In this document: piece after piece, positions 7,746 through 16,095 of the stretch
How positions within the stretch are numbered: the stretch's first letter is position 1
How the letters are laid out: each line of letters begins with the position of its first letter
Assembly (NCBI RefSeq): GCF_004345855.1
Contig: NZ_SLXN01000002.1
Span: 186,001 to 250,000, forward strand
Reading direction: 5' to 3'
From: Sphingomonas sp. BK235
Lineage (GTDB): Bacteria; Pseudomonadota; Alphaproteobacteria; Sphingomonadales; Sphingomonadaceae
Length of the DNA stretch: 64,000 nucleotides
The notes under the pieces: model-generated
Databases searched by the model: none
Seen by the model: only the letters and a program-made list of their open reading frames with translations
Told to the model about the DNA's origin: nothing
Made by a program: the position numbers and the translations under genes

Positions 7746-8657
7746 ATGCCACTGATGCAACAGAATTACACCGTCACGCGCATCGGCGGCACCGCGGCGC
7801 TGATCCGCGCGCGCGCGGCCAAGCGCCAGCACGCCTGGCGCGTGTTGCTCGCGCTCGCCGCCATCGCGGTAATGCTGTGCGTCGCCTTCCCCGCGCTCGC
7901 CCAGACGGGACCCGCCGCGCCGCCCCCGGGCGCGCCCGCGGCGCCCGCGCCGGGCGTCGGCGACGCGGTCGACCGCGCGCTCGGCCAGCTCTCGCGCGGC
8001 GACGCCTCGAGCACGCCCGGCAACGGCTCGCTGTCGCTGTCGCTGCAGGTGCTCATCATCATGGGGCTGCTCACGATCCTGCCCGGGATCGTGCTGATGA
8101 TGACGAGCTTCACCCGCATCATCATCGTGCTGTCGATCCTGCGCCAGGCGATGGGGCTGCAGCAGACCCCGCCCAACCAGGTGCTGATCGGCCTCTCGCT
8201 GTTCCTCAGCTTCTTCGTGATGGCGCCCGCGATCAACCAGATCAACACGACCGCGATCCAGCCCTATTCGCAGGGGCGCATCGGCGGCACGCAGCTGATC
8301 CAGGCCGCCGGCGCGCCGCTCCACGCCTTCATGGAGAAGCAGACGCGCGTGAAGGACGTCACCATGTTCGCCGAGATGGCCAAGTCCGGCCCCTATGCCA
8401 GCCCGCGCGACATCCCCTATTCGGTGCTGCTCCCGGCGTACGTGACCTCCGAGCTGAAGACCGCCTTCCAGATCGGCTTCCTCGTCTTCCTGCCCTTCAT
8501 CGTGATCGACCTGGTCGTGGCCACCGTGCTGATGGCGCTGGGCATGGCGATGCTGAGCCCGACGATCATCTCGCTGCCGTTCAAGCTGCTGCTGTTCGTC
8601 CTGGTCGACGGCTGGGCGCTGACGATGGGCAGCCTCGCCAACAGTTTCGCCACCTAG
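7746..8657 (+). CDS. fliP: Flagellar export gate protein FliP
   Basis: 303 aa from ATG 7746, which has a purine-rich GGAGG tract 6-7 bp upstream; an ATG at 7722 falls inside the adjoining palindrome and is less likely. FliP forms the pentameric core of the export channel. An N-terminal hydrophobic segment (about 32-54, ending 'FPALAQ') acts as signal sequence. The family core follows: 'LSLQVLIIMGLLTILPGIVL', 'MMTSFTRIIIVLSILRQAMG', 'TPPNQVLIGLSLFLSFFVM', then the late spans 'FLVFLPFIVIDLVVATVLMA' and 'KLLLFVLVDGW'. Confidence 0.97.
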   Translation: MPLMQQNYTVTRIGGTAALIRARAAKRQHAWRVLLALAAIAVMLCVAFPALAQTGPAAPPPGAPAAPAPGVGDAVDRALGQLSRGDASSTPGNGSLSLSLQVLIIMGLLTILPGIVLMMTSFTRIIIVLSILRQAMGLQQTPPNQVLIGLSLFLSFFVMAPAINQINTTAIQPYSQGRIGGTQLIQAAGAPLHAFMEKQTRVKDVTMFAEMAKSGPYASPRDIPYSVLLPAYVTSELKTAFQIGFLVFLPFIVIDLVVATVLMALGMAMLSPTIISLPFKLLLFVLVDGWALTMGSLANSFAT

Positions 8658-8739
8658 CGGTAGAGGTGCGTTAACCAAGTTCCGCCATAGCGTACCTGTC
8701 CCACACCCCGCCGTCGGGGTGACGCCATAGAGAGCCCGC

Positions 8740-9021
8740 ATGCACCCGCTCGTCGACGCCGATTATTTCCTGACCGTCGCCAACCAGACGATGTGGGTGC
8801 TCGCGCTCGTCGCCGCGCCGCTGCTGATCCCGGCGCTGCTGTCGGGGCTGATCCTCGGCATGGTCCAGGCCGCCACCTCGATCAACGAGCAGACGCTGAG
8901 CTTCGTCCCCAAGCTGGTGGTGGTGGCGGTGTCGATCATGGTGTTCGGCGCGATGATCCTGGGGCTGCTGAGCGACTTCACCACCGAGATCTTCGCGCGC
9001 ATCCCCGATCTGGTGCGGTGA
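8740..9021 (+). CDS. fliQ: Flagellar export gate protein FliQ
   Basis: 93 aa with two membrane spans (about 16-42 and 50-77). FliQ wraps around the FliP/FliR core of the export gate. Family sequence 'LSGLILGMVQAATSINEQTL' and 'KLVVVAVSIMVFG' is clear. It follows fliP by 82 bp and is separated from fliR by 263 bp that carry two palindromic repeats. Confidence 0.96.
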   Translation: MHPLVDADYFLTVANQTMWVLALVAAPLLIPALLSGLILGMVQAATSINEQTLSFVPKLVVVAVSIMVFGAMILGLLSDFTTEIFARIPDLVR

Positions 9022-9055
9022 AGGAACCGGCGATGCGCTCCCCTTCCCTCTTCCT

Positions 9056-9146
9056 GTTCCCCGGCGAAGGCCGGGGCCCAGGTGGGGGACGTCGCGTGTC
9101 AGCCACGCCGCTCCACCCGACTGGGCCCCGGCCTTCGCCGGGGAAC
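9056..9146. repeat. Palindromic intergenic repeat, family A copy 1 (fliQ-fliR gap)
   Basis: Arms 9056-9081 and 9121-9146 are a perfect 26-bp inverted repeat with a 39-bp spacer. The core 'ccccggcgaaggccgggg' is itself a hairpin. The same core occurs at 17864-17958. Confidence 0.92.
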
Positions 9147-9180
9147 GGCGTGCGTGGGGCGCGCGCGCTCCGCCGCAGGC

Positions 9181-9264
9181 GCCGTGCTCCTGCGGACGCA
9201 GGAGCCCAGGGCCGCACAGCGCACCGCTCGCGGACTTGGGTTCCTGCGTGCGCAGGAACACGGC
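9181..9264. repeat. Palindromic intergenic repeat, family D copy 2 (fliQ-fliR gap)
   Basis: Arms 9181-9210 and 9235-9264 are imperfect inverted copies (about 26 of 30 positions) using the same 'tcctgcg...cgcagga' arm as the copy at 2261-2337. It lies directly beside family A copy 1, so the short fliQ-fliR gap holds two unrelated palindromes in tandem. Confidence 0.85.
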
Positions 9265-9284
9265 AGGTCGAGGCCGCGCGCTAG

Positions 9285-10067
9285 ATGCTCGGCTTCGGCC
9301 TCGCGATCGAGCCCCAGCTGTGGGCGATGATCTTCGTCATGATCCGCGTCGGCGCGGCGTTCGTCGCGGCGCCCGTGTTCAGCAACGTCTCGGTGCCGCT
9401 CACCGTCCGCGTCGCGCTCTCGGGCGCGATCGCGGTGCTGGTGCTCGGCACCACGCCGGTGCAGGTGCCGCAGACCGTGTTCGCGCTCGCCACCTTCGTC
9501 GCGGTCGCGGCCGAGGCTTTGGTGGGGCTGGCGCTCGGCTTCGTGCTCCAGGTCGCCTTCGCCGCGCCTTTGGTGGCGGGCGAGATCATCGGCGGCTCGA
9601 TGGGGATCGGCTTCGCCAACATGATCGACCCCAATTCGGGCCGCTCCAGCCCCGCGATCGGCCAGTTCCTGTCGATCCTGCTGACGCTCCTCTTCCTCTC
9701 GCTCGACGGGCACCTGGTGCTGGTCGACCTGGTGGTGCGCAGCTACCGCGCGCTGCCGCCCGGCGCCTCCTGGCTCGCCGCCGGCCAGCTGCGCGACATC
9801 GCGCTGTTCGGCGGCTACGCCTTCCTCGCCGGGCTGCTGCTGGCGCTGCCGGTCGGCTTCCTGCTGCTGTGCCTCAACCTCGTCATGGGGATGGTGTCGC
9901 GCTCGGCGCCGTCGCTCAACCTGTTCGCGGTCGGCCTGCCGGTCAGCCTCGCGGTCGGCGTGGTGAGCCTCGCGATCGCGCTGCCGGCGATGGGTGATTA
10001 CATGCAGGTGATCATCCGCGAGGGCCTCGCCGCGGCGCAGAGCCTCGTGCTCGCGGGGGCGCGCTGA
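9285..10067 (+). CDS. fliR: Flagellar export gate protein FliR
   Basis: 260 aa with about six hydrophobic spans; FliR caps the FliP pentamer in the export gate. Family landmarks include 'MIRVGAAFVAAPVFSN', 'VPLTVRVALSGAIAVLV', 'GSMGIGFANMIDPNSG' and the C-terminal 'LPVGFLLLCLNLVMGMVSR'. The start has only a weak ribosome site (GAGG about 10 bp upstream) just beyond a palindromic repeat. The stop shares one base with the flhB start (TGATG). Confidence 0.96.
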   Translation: MLGFGLAIEPQLWAMIFVMIRVGAAFVAAPVFSNVSVPLTVRVALSGAIAVLVLGTTPVQVPQTVFALATFVAVAAEALVGLALGFVLQVAFAAPLVAGEIIGGSMGIGFANMIDPNSGRSSPAIGQFLSILLTLLFLSLDGHLVLVDLVVRSYRALPPGASWLAAGQLRDIALFGGYAFLAGLLLALPVGFLLLCLNLVMGMVSRSAPSLNLFAVGLPVSLAVGVVSLAIALPAMGDYMQVIIREGLAAAQSLVLAGAR

Positions 10068-11191
10068 TGTCGGAGGGTGGCGACAAGACAGAAGCCCCGA
10101 CCGACAAGCGTCGCAAGGACGCACGCGAGAAGGGCGACATCCTCAAGAGCCGCGACCTCGCCACCGCGCTGGTGGTGCTGGCGGGCGTGACCTGGCTGCT
10201 GTTCTTCGGCCCCGGCCTGCTTGCCGCCTGCCGCGCGGTGATGGCGTCCAGCTTCACCTTCGGGCGCGCCGACGTCGAGGATTTCGCGCCGTGGCGCCCG
10301 CTGGTCGAGGCCGGGTGGAAGCTGGCGGTGCCGCTCGGCTCGCTGTTCGCGATCAGCATGGTCGCCGCGGTGGTGAGCCAGGCGGGGCTCGGCAGCTTCG
10401 GCTGGAACGGATCGCTGATGGCGCCCAAGGCGTCGCGCATCAACCCGGCCTCTGGGCTGAAGCGCATCGTCGGCATGTCGGGCTGGATCGAGCTCGGCAA
10501 GTCGCTGCTCAAGGTGATCCTGCTCGGCACCATCGGCGCCTGGATGCTGTGGAAGACCGCGCACTTCAGCTTCGGCCTCGCCGCCTCCAACCTGCCCGTG
10601 GCGCTCGCCGGGCTGGGCGCGACGATGACGAACGTGCTGCTCGTCATGGCGATGGGGCTGGTCGCGATCGCGCTGGTCGACGTGCCGACGCAGATCCTCC
10701 AGCTGCTGCGCAAGCTGCGCATGACCAAGCAGGAGGTGCGCGACGAGCACAAGGAGAGCGAGGGCAACCCCGAGATGAAGGGGCATCTGCGCGCCAAGCA
10801 GCGCGCGATGCTCTCGGGCGGCATGCGCCAGGCGCTGACCGAGGCGCATGTGGTGCTGACCAACCCGACGCACTTCGCGGTGGCGCTGCGCTACGACCGC
10901 GGGCGCGACCAGGTGCCGGTGGTGGTGGCCAAGGGGCGCAACGCCACCGCGCTGGCGATCCGCGAGGCCGCCGCCGAGATGAGCCTGCCGGTGCTCGAAT
11001 ATCCGGCGCTCGCCCGCGCGGTCTATTACACCAGCCGCGAGGGGCAGGAGGTGCGCGACGACCTCTATGTCGCGATCGCCACCGTGCTCGCCTTCGTCTT
11101 CGGCCTCAACGAGCGCGCCGGCGGACGCCTGCCGCCGGTCGACGTGCCGCTCACCGCGCGGTTCGACGAGAACGGCAAGAAACAGGGGTAA
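10067..11191 (+). CDS. flhB: Flagellar export switch protein FlhB
   Basis: 374 aa. FlhB has four N-terminal membrane spans (within about 30-210) and a cytoplasmic domain that is autocleaved at NPTH. The motif is intact at about 266-269 ('LTNPTHFAVALRYDRG'). The N terminus is typical ('KTEAPTDKRRKDAREKGD'). FlhB works with FliK to change substrate specificity from hook to filament. It is coupled to fliR by a one-base overlap; fliD follows after 34 bp. Confidence 0.97.
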   Translation: MSEGGDKTEAPTDKRRKDAREKGDILKSRDLATALVVLAGVTWLLFFGPGLLAACRAVMASSFTFGRADVEDFAPWRPLVEAGWKLAVPLGSLFAISMVAAVVSQAGLGSFGWNGSLMAPKASRINPASGLKRIVGMSGWIELGKSLLKVILLGTIGAWMLWKTAHFSFGLAASNLPVALAGLGATMTNVLLVMAMGLVAIALVDVPTQILQLLRKLRMTKQEVRDEHKESEGNPEMKGHLRAKQRAMLSGGMRQALTEAHVVLTNPTHFAVALRYDRGRDQVPVVVAKGRNATALAIREAAAEMSLPVLEYPALARAVYYTSREGQEVRDDLYVAIATVLAFVFGLNERAGGRLPPVDVPLTARFDENGKKQG

Positions 11192-11225
11192 AGCTCCGCC
11201 GGCCGCGGTCGTTTAGAGAGGCATC

Positions 11226-12758
11226 ATGGCGACGATCAGCAGCACCAGCAGCAGCACGGCGACGACCGCCACGACGTCGACGACCAAGACGTCGTCGACC
11301 TCGTCGGTCAACCAGTCGGCGGCCAACTCGGTCCTCACCTCGCTCGGCTCGGGCTCGGGGGTCGATACCGGCGCGCTCGTCACCCAGCTGGTCGACGCGC
11401 AGTTCGCGCAGAAGCGCGCGCAGCTCACCTCGAAGAGCGACACGCTCACCGCGCAGATCTCGGGCGTGGCGACGCTCAAGAGCACCATCTCGGACTTCAC
11501 CAAGGCGCTGGAGAACCTCGTCGAGGGCGGCACGCTGGCGACCCAGCCCAACAGCTCGATGAGCGGCGTCGCCACCGCCAGCCCGATCGCGGGCACCTCG
11601 GCCTCGGGGCTCAACAGCAGCGTCACCGTCAACGCGCTCGCCACCGCGCAGATCGCCACCAGCGCCAAGATCGCCTCGCCATCGACCGCCACCTTCGGCA
11701 CCGGCACGCTGACGCTGACGCTCGGCACCGCCACCACCAGCGGCGGCGCGATGACCGGCTTCGCCGCGGGCACCAACAGCGACGGCGCGGCCAAGTCGTT
11801 CGCGATCTCGATCGACTCGAGCAACAACTCGCTGTCGGGTATCGCCGCCGCGATCAACGCCAAGAAAGCGGGGGTCACCGCCACGGTGATCAACGACGCC
11901 GACGGCGGCGCCTATCTCTCGCTCAAGGGCACCACCGGCGCGGCGCAGGCCTTCACGTTGGCGGCGAGCGACTCAGGCAGCGCGCTGGCGCAGTTCGACA
12001 CCGGCTTCGGCACCGGCAACAAGACGACCGTCTCGAGCCAGGCGGGCAACGCCAAGCTGGTGGTGGACGGCGTCGCGGTCGAGCGCGGCAGCAACGAGGT
12101 CAGCGACCTGATCGCGGGCGTGAAGCTCAGCCTCACCGGCACCGGCACCACCAACCTCACCTCGACCCGCCCCGACAGCGCGCTGTCGAGCGCGGTGAAG
12201 GACTTCGTCGACACCTACAACCAGGTGCTCAGCGTGGTGAAGGAGCAGACCGACGCGATCAACGGCCAGCTCCGCGCCGACCCCGCCGCCAAGACGCTGC
12301 TGCGCACGTTGCAGGGGCTGACCAGCCGCGTGCTGCTGCCCGGCGCCGCGACGGGTACGCCCGCGACGCTCGCCGCGATCGGCGTGCGCACCACGCGCAC
12401 CGGCGAGCTGGAGGTCGACGACAACGCGCTGACCAGCGCGATGAAGAATGCGCCCGAGGCGGTCGAGGCGATGTTCACCAAGAGCAGCAGCGGCGCGACC
12501 GGGCTGTACGCCGCGATGAAGTCGCTCGATCTCAACACCGGCAGCACGATCTACGGCCTGGGCGCCTCGTCCAAGCGCTTCCTCCAGGCGCAGTCGGACC
12601 TGGGCAAGCAGAAGAGCAACGTCGACGACCAGGCGACAAAGATGACGACGCGGCTGACGCAGCAGTTCTCCAGCATGAACGCGCGCGTCTCCGCCTACAA
12701 AGCCACGCAGTCGTTCATGCAGCAGCAGATCGACAATTGGACGAAGTCGACGGGTTGA
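11226..12758 (+). CDS. fliD: Flagellar filament cap protein FliD (HAP2)
   Basis: 510 aa. FliD caps the growing filament and folds flagellin subunits. After a Ser/Thr-rich exported tail come the N-terminal helical region ('GSGSGVDTGALVTQLVDAQF', 'LTSKSDTLTAQISGV'), Ser/Thr/Gly-rich surface domains, and the C-terminal helical region ('DFVDTYNQVLSVVKEQTDAI', 'QFSSMNARVSAYKATQSFM', 'QIDNW') that matches FliD_C. A ribosome site GAGAGG lies about 5 bp before the ATG. FliD and FliS are absent from many alphaproteobacterial flagellar systems. Confidence 0.93.
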   Translation: MATISSTSSSTATTATTSTTKTSSTSSVNQSAANSVLTSLGSGSGVDTGALVTQLVDAQFAQKRAQLTSKSDTLTAQISGVATLKSTISDFTKALENLVEGGTLATQPNSSMSGVATASPIAGTSASGLNSSVTVNALATAQIATSAKIASPSTATFGTGTLTLTLGTATTSGGAMTGFAAGTNSDGAAKSFAISIDSSNNSLSGIAAAINAKKAGVTATVINDADGGAYLSLKGTTGAAQAFTLAASDSGSALAQFDTGFGTGNKTTVSSQAGNAKLVVDGVAVERGSNEVSDLIAGVKLSLTGTGTTNLTSTRPDSALSSAVKDFVDTYNQVLSVVKEQTDAINGQLRADPAAKTLLRTLQGLTSRVLLPGAATGTPATLAAIGVRTTRTGELEVDDNALTSAMKNAPEAVEAMFTKSSSGATGLYAAMKSLDLNTGSTIYGLGASSKRFLQAQSDLGKQKSNVDDQATKMTTRLTQQFSSMNARVSAYKATQSFMQQQIDNWTKSTG

Positions 12759-12775
12759 GCGAGAGATAGACGAAC

Positions 12776-13174
12776 ATGGCCTATGCTTCCGCCCTGCTGC
12801 GCGATCCGGCGCGCACCTATCGCGAGATCGACCTCGCCGGCCGCACCGCCGCGGCCGACGGGCCCGCGCTCGTCCAGCTATTGTACGAGGAGCTCACCCA
12901 GGCGCTGCGCGTCGCCGCCTGGGCGGCGGACAACCGCCAGTTCGCCACGCGCAGCGAGCGCGTGACGCGCGCCACCGCGATCCTGTTCGCGCTGGAGGCG
13001 AACCTCGACTTCGAGCGCGGCGGCGACGTCTCGCGCACGCTGGCGCGCTTCTACGCCGGCTGCCGCCGCCAGGTGGTGGACGCCAGCATCGGCACCGACG
13101 GCGAGCCGTTCCGCGCCGTCGCGGGCGAGCTGGAGGAGATCGCCGCGGCCTGGCGGATGGCGCGCGCCGCCTGA
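12776..13174 (+). CDS. fliS: Flagellin export chaperone FliS
   Basis: 132 aa, mostly helical, 17 bp after fliD. FliS binds the flagellin C terminus in the cytoplasm to prevent polymerisation. The opening 'YREIDLAGRTAAADGPALVQ' and 'LLYEELTQALRVAAWA' correspond to the conserved start of FliS (Y...V...PhxLixmLyegal). 'RATAILFALEANLDFERGGD' matches the helix with the 'L...LD...GG' signature. The last gene of the flagellar block; 163 bp without obvious features follow. Confidence 0.88.
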   Translation: MAYASALLRDPARTYREIDLAGRTAAADGPALVQLLYEELTQALRVAAWAADNRQFATRSERVTRATAILFALEANLDFERGGDVSRTLARFYAGCRRQVVDASIGTDGEPFRAVAGELEEIAAAWRMARAA

Positions 13175-13337
13175 CGGCGTCGCCGAGCGGCCCGAGCGTC
13201 GCGGCCGAGCCTTTGCCCGCGGACACCGAAGCGTAGCGGGACCGGTCGACGGATCGTGACGCCGGCACGCGCGCCTCTGGGCGAGTGTCTCGCGGCGCGC
13301 TACAAGCTTGCGGACCAACCCGTTGGAGCCGCTCGTC

Positions 13338-13877
13338 ATGCGCATCGCCGTCCTCGCCGCTTTCTCCGCCATGCTGGCGCTGGCCACGCCCGCCGCGGCG
13401 ACGCTCGCCCCCGGCGCCGCCGCGCCCGATTTCACCACGCGCGGCGCGATCGCGGGCAAGGTGGTGCCGATCAGCCTGCGCGAGCAGCTCCGCCGCGGTC
13501 CGGTGGTGCTCTATTTCTTCCCCGCCGCCTTCACCTCGGGCTGCAACGCCGAGGCGCGCGCCTTCGCCGAGAAGGTGGACGCCTTCCGCGCCGCGGGCGC
13601 AACCGTGATCGGCATGTCGGCGGACAATGTCGCGGATCTCCAGCGCTTCTCGTCGAGCGAATGCGCGGGCAAGTTCGCGGTGGCGAGCGCCGGGCCGAAG
13701 GTTGTGGCCGGCTATGATGTCGCGCTCGGCCGTGCGGTGAAGGGGAAGAGCGTCACCAGCCGCACCAGCTATGTCATCGGCCGCGACGGCAAGGTCGTGT
13801 TCGTCCACGACGACATGAACCCGGCCGAGCATGTCGCGCTGACGCTCGCCGCGGTGCAGAAGCTCAAGCAGGGCTGA
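13338..13877 (+). CDS. Exported peroxiredoxin (AhpC/TSA, BCP-like)
   Basis: 179 aa. A cleavable signal peptide (about 1-21, 'LALATPAAA') points to a periplasmic thiol peroxidase. The thioredoxin-fold core has 'PGAAAPDFTTRGA' and 'GPVVLYFFPAAFTSGCNAEA', placing the peroxidatic cysteine near residue 69. A second cysteine is near 109 ('SSSECAGKF') and may resolve it; there is no Cys five residues after the first as in many BCP proteins. The ATG at 13338 is preferred over an upstream in-frame start because it begins the signal peptide. The exact peroxiredoxin subclass is uncertain. Confidence 0.88.
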   Translation: MRIAVLAAFSAMLALATPAAATLAPGAAAPDFTTRGAIAGKVVPISLREQLRRGPVVLYFFPAAFTSGCNAEARAFAEKVDAFRAAGATVIGMSADNVADLQRFSSSECAGKFAVASAGPKVVAGYDVALGRAVKGKSVTSRTSYVIGRDGKVVFVHDDMNPAEHVALTLAAVQKLKQG

Positions 13878-14029
13878 TCGCGTCTCACCGGGCGCGGTCA
13901 ATCCCGAGTCACCATATCTTAGCGAGTCGGACGGTAGCGTTCCCTCCATGACGGGTCGCGTCGCCGCGCGCCCGCGTCGCGGGGGCGGCGCGGGCGGCGG
14001 CGGCCGAGCGGCCGAGAGGGGGCAGACGG

Positions 14030-15067
14030 GTGGCGAGCAAGGCAGTCGACGTGCGGCAGGCGACGGCAGGCGACCGCTTGTTCACGCGCGTCGGCGCGTT
14101 CCTGTCCGCGCATCGGCTCAGTCCCGATCCGGCGCATTACGCGTTCGCCTATGAGGTGATCGCCTGCCCCGATGGCCTGATCGCGCGGCGCGTCGCGGAG
14201 CTGACCGACGGTGGCGTGCGACTGACCGCACGCGATATCGAGCAACTCGGCGGCGCCGCGATCGGCGGCGCGCGGCCAGCGCTGCCCGCCGACGGTGAGA
14301 TGGCCGCCGACGCCGCCACGCACGAGGCGATGATCGAGCGGATGCTCCATCAGCTCGACGGCTTCGGCGATACCGTCCGAATAGCGCACGCCGAGGCCAA
14401 TGATTTCGGCCGCGACCTCGCGCGCTCGGCGGCGCAGATGCGCGATGTCGGCGCCGATGCGGGGGTCGAGGAGATCAGCCGGCTCACCGCGGCGATGATC
14501 GAGCGCGTCCAGCACGCCGAGGCCAAGCTGGAGAGCACGCGGCGCGAGACCGAGGAATTGCGCGCCGCGCTCGACGAGGCGCGCGGATCGGCGCGTACCG
14601 ATCCGCTGACCGAATTACCCAACCGCCGCGCCTTCGACGAGGCCTTCGCCGCGCTGGCACCCGGCGCGCGCGTCGCGGTGGCGATGTGCGACATCGACCA
14701 TTTCAAGCGGATCAACGACAGTTTCGGCCATCCGGTCGGCGATCGCGTGATCCGCACGGTCGCGCGTACACTGGCCGAGGAGGGCGGCTGCCTCGTGGCC
14801 CGCTATGGCGGCGAGGAGTTCGCGATGCTGTTCGAGGACGTCTCGATCGACGAGGCGGTGGCGCGGATCGACCGGGTACGCGGTCACATCGGGGCGCGGC
14901 GACTGCGCGTGCGCGAGACCGGCGAACCGATCGGCACCGTTTCTTTCTCCGCCGGGATCACCGTGGGTCTCGCGCGCGAGGGGCGCGCCGCGCTGGTGGC
15001 GCGCGCCGACGCGGCGTTGTACGGCGCCAAGGAGCAGGGCCGCGCGCGCACCGTTGCGGCGGCGTGA
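14030..15067 (+). CDS. Diguanylate cyclase, soluble GGDEF protein
   Basis: 345 aa from GTG 14030. The C-terminal GGDEF domain (about 185-345) makes cyclic di-GMP: 'DPLTELPNRRAFDEAF', 'VAMCDIDHFKRINDSFGHPV', and an active 'RYGGEEFAML' (GGEEF near 260-264). An RxxD inhibitory site before GGEEF is absent, so product feedback at the usual I-site is unlikely. The first 180 residues are helical, with a predicted coiled coil ('KLESTRRETEELRAALDEAR') feeding the catalytic domain, and no membrane span. Its position just after the flagellar cluster fits a role in the motile-sessile switch, but that is inference. Confidence 0.92.
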   Translation: MASKAVDVRQATAGDRLFTRVGAFLSAHRLSPDPAHYAFAYEVIACPDGLIARRVAELTDGGVRLTARDIEQLGGAAIGGARPALPADGEMAADAATHEAMIERMLHQLDGFGDTVRIAHAEANDFGRDLARSAAQMRDVGADAGVEEISRLTAAMIERVQHAEAKLESTRRETEELRAALDEARGSARTDPLTELPNRRAFDEAFAALAPGARVAVAMCDIDHFKRINDSFGHPVGDRVIRTVARTLAEEGGCLVARYGGEEFAMLFEDVSIDEAVARIDRVRGHIGARRLRVRETGEPIGTVSFSAGITVGLAREGRAALVARADAALYGAKEQGRARTVAAA

Positions 15068-15079
15068 CCGCGCGCGACG

Positions 15080-16015
15080 TCAGTCGAACAGGCTGCTGAC
15101 GCTCGATTCGTCCGCGATCCGGCGCATCGCCTCGGCGAGCAGCGGCGCGATGGTGAGGTGGCGGATCTTGGCGGCCGCGCCGATCGCCTCGTGGTTACCG
15201 ATCGAATCGGTGATCACCAGCTCGTGGAGCGCCGAGCCCTCGACCCGTGCCACCGCGCCGCCCGAGAGCACGCCGTGCGTGACATAGGCGACGACGTCCT
15301 CCGCGCCCGCTTCCTTCAGCGCGGCGGCGGCGTTGCAGAGCGTGCCCGCCGAGTCGACGATGTCGTCGATCAGGATGCAGAACCGCCCCTCGACGTCGCC
15401 GATGATGTTCATCACCTCGGACTCGCCGGCGCGCTCGCGGCGTTTGTCGACGATCGCGAGCGGAGCATTGTCGAGCCGCTTCGACAGCGCGCGCGCGCGC
15501 ACCACGCCGCCGACGTCGGGGGACACCACCATCAGGTTCTTCTCGCCGAAGCGCGCGCGAATGTCCTGCGACATCACCGGCGCGGCGAAGAGATTGTCGG
15601 TCGGGATGTCGAAGAAGCCCTGGATCTGCCCGGCGTGCAGGTCGACCGACAGCACGCGGTCGGCGCCCGCGGTGGTGACCAGATTGGCCACCAGCTTGGC
15701 CGAGATGGGCGTGCGCGGACCCGGCTTGCGATCCTGTCGCGCATAGCCGAAATAGGGGAGGACCGCGGTGATCCGCTTCGCCGACGCCCGCTTGAGCGCG
15801 TCGATCGAGATCAGCAGCTCCATGAGATTGTCGTTGACCGGGTAGCTGGTCGACTGGACGACGAAGACGTCCTCGCCGCGCACATTCTCCATGATCTCGA
15901 CGAAGATCTCCTCGTCGGCGAAGCGGCGTACCAGCGCCTCGGTCAGCGGCACCTCGAGATAGTCCGAGATCGCGCGCGCCAGCGGCAGGTTGGAATTGCC
16001 GGTCATCAATTTCAT
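15080..16015 (-). CDS. prs: Ribose-phosphate pyrophosphokinase (PRPP synthetase)
   Basis: 311 aa cytoplasmic enzyme making PRPP from ribose 5-phosphate and ATP for nucleotides, His and Trp. It has the class I motifs '[13 protein letters not shown]', '[13 protein letters not shown]', the PRPP loop '[18 protein letters not shown]' and '[13 protein letters not shown]'. I start at ATG 16015 ('MKLMTGNSN') rather than a GTG three codons upstream, because GAAAGG sits about 9 bp before it. It converges with the diguanylate cyclase gene, 12 bp between stops. Confidence 0.97.
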   Translation of the reverse strand: MKLMTGNSNLPLARAISDYLEVPLTEALVRRFADEEIFVEIMENVRGEDVFVVQSTSYPVNDNLMELLISIDALKRASAKRITAVLPYFGYARQDRKPGPRTPISAKLVANLVTTAGADRVLSVDLHAGQIQGFFDIPTDNLFAAPVMSQDIRARFGEKNLMVVSPDVGGVVRARALSKRLDNAPLAIVDKRRERAGESEVMNIIGDVEGRFCILIDDIVDSAGTLCNAAAALKEAGAEDVVAYVTHGVLSGGAVARVEGSALHELVITDSIGNHEAIGAAAKIRHLTIAPLLAEAMRRIADESSVSSLFD

Positions 16016-16095
16016 CGAGAACACCCTTTCGCGCTCGTTGCTCTAGGCTGGGGGGCTGGCGAGGGGAAGGGGCGGCGCGTAAGCGCGGGCGGGCC

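Noticed and set aside
14655..14669. TGGCACC-like match resembling a sigma-54 -24 element
   Set aside because: It lies inside the diguanylate cyclase gene and the -12 half (GCGC) does not match TTGC.
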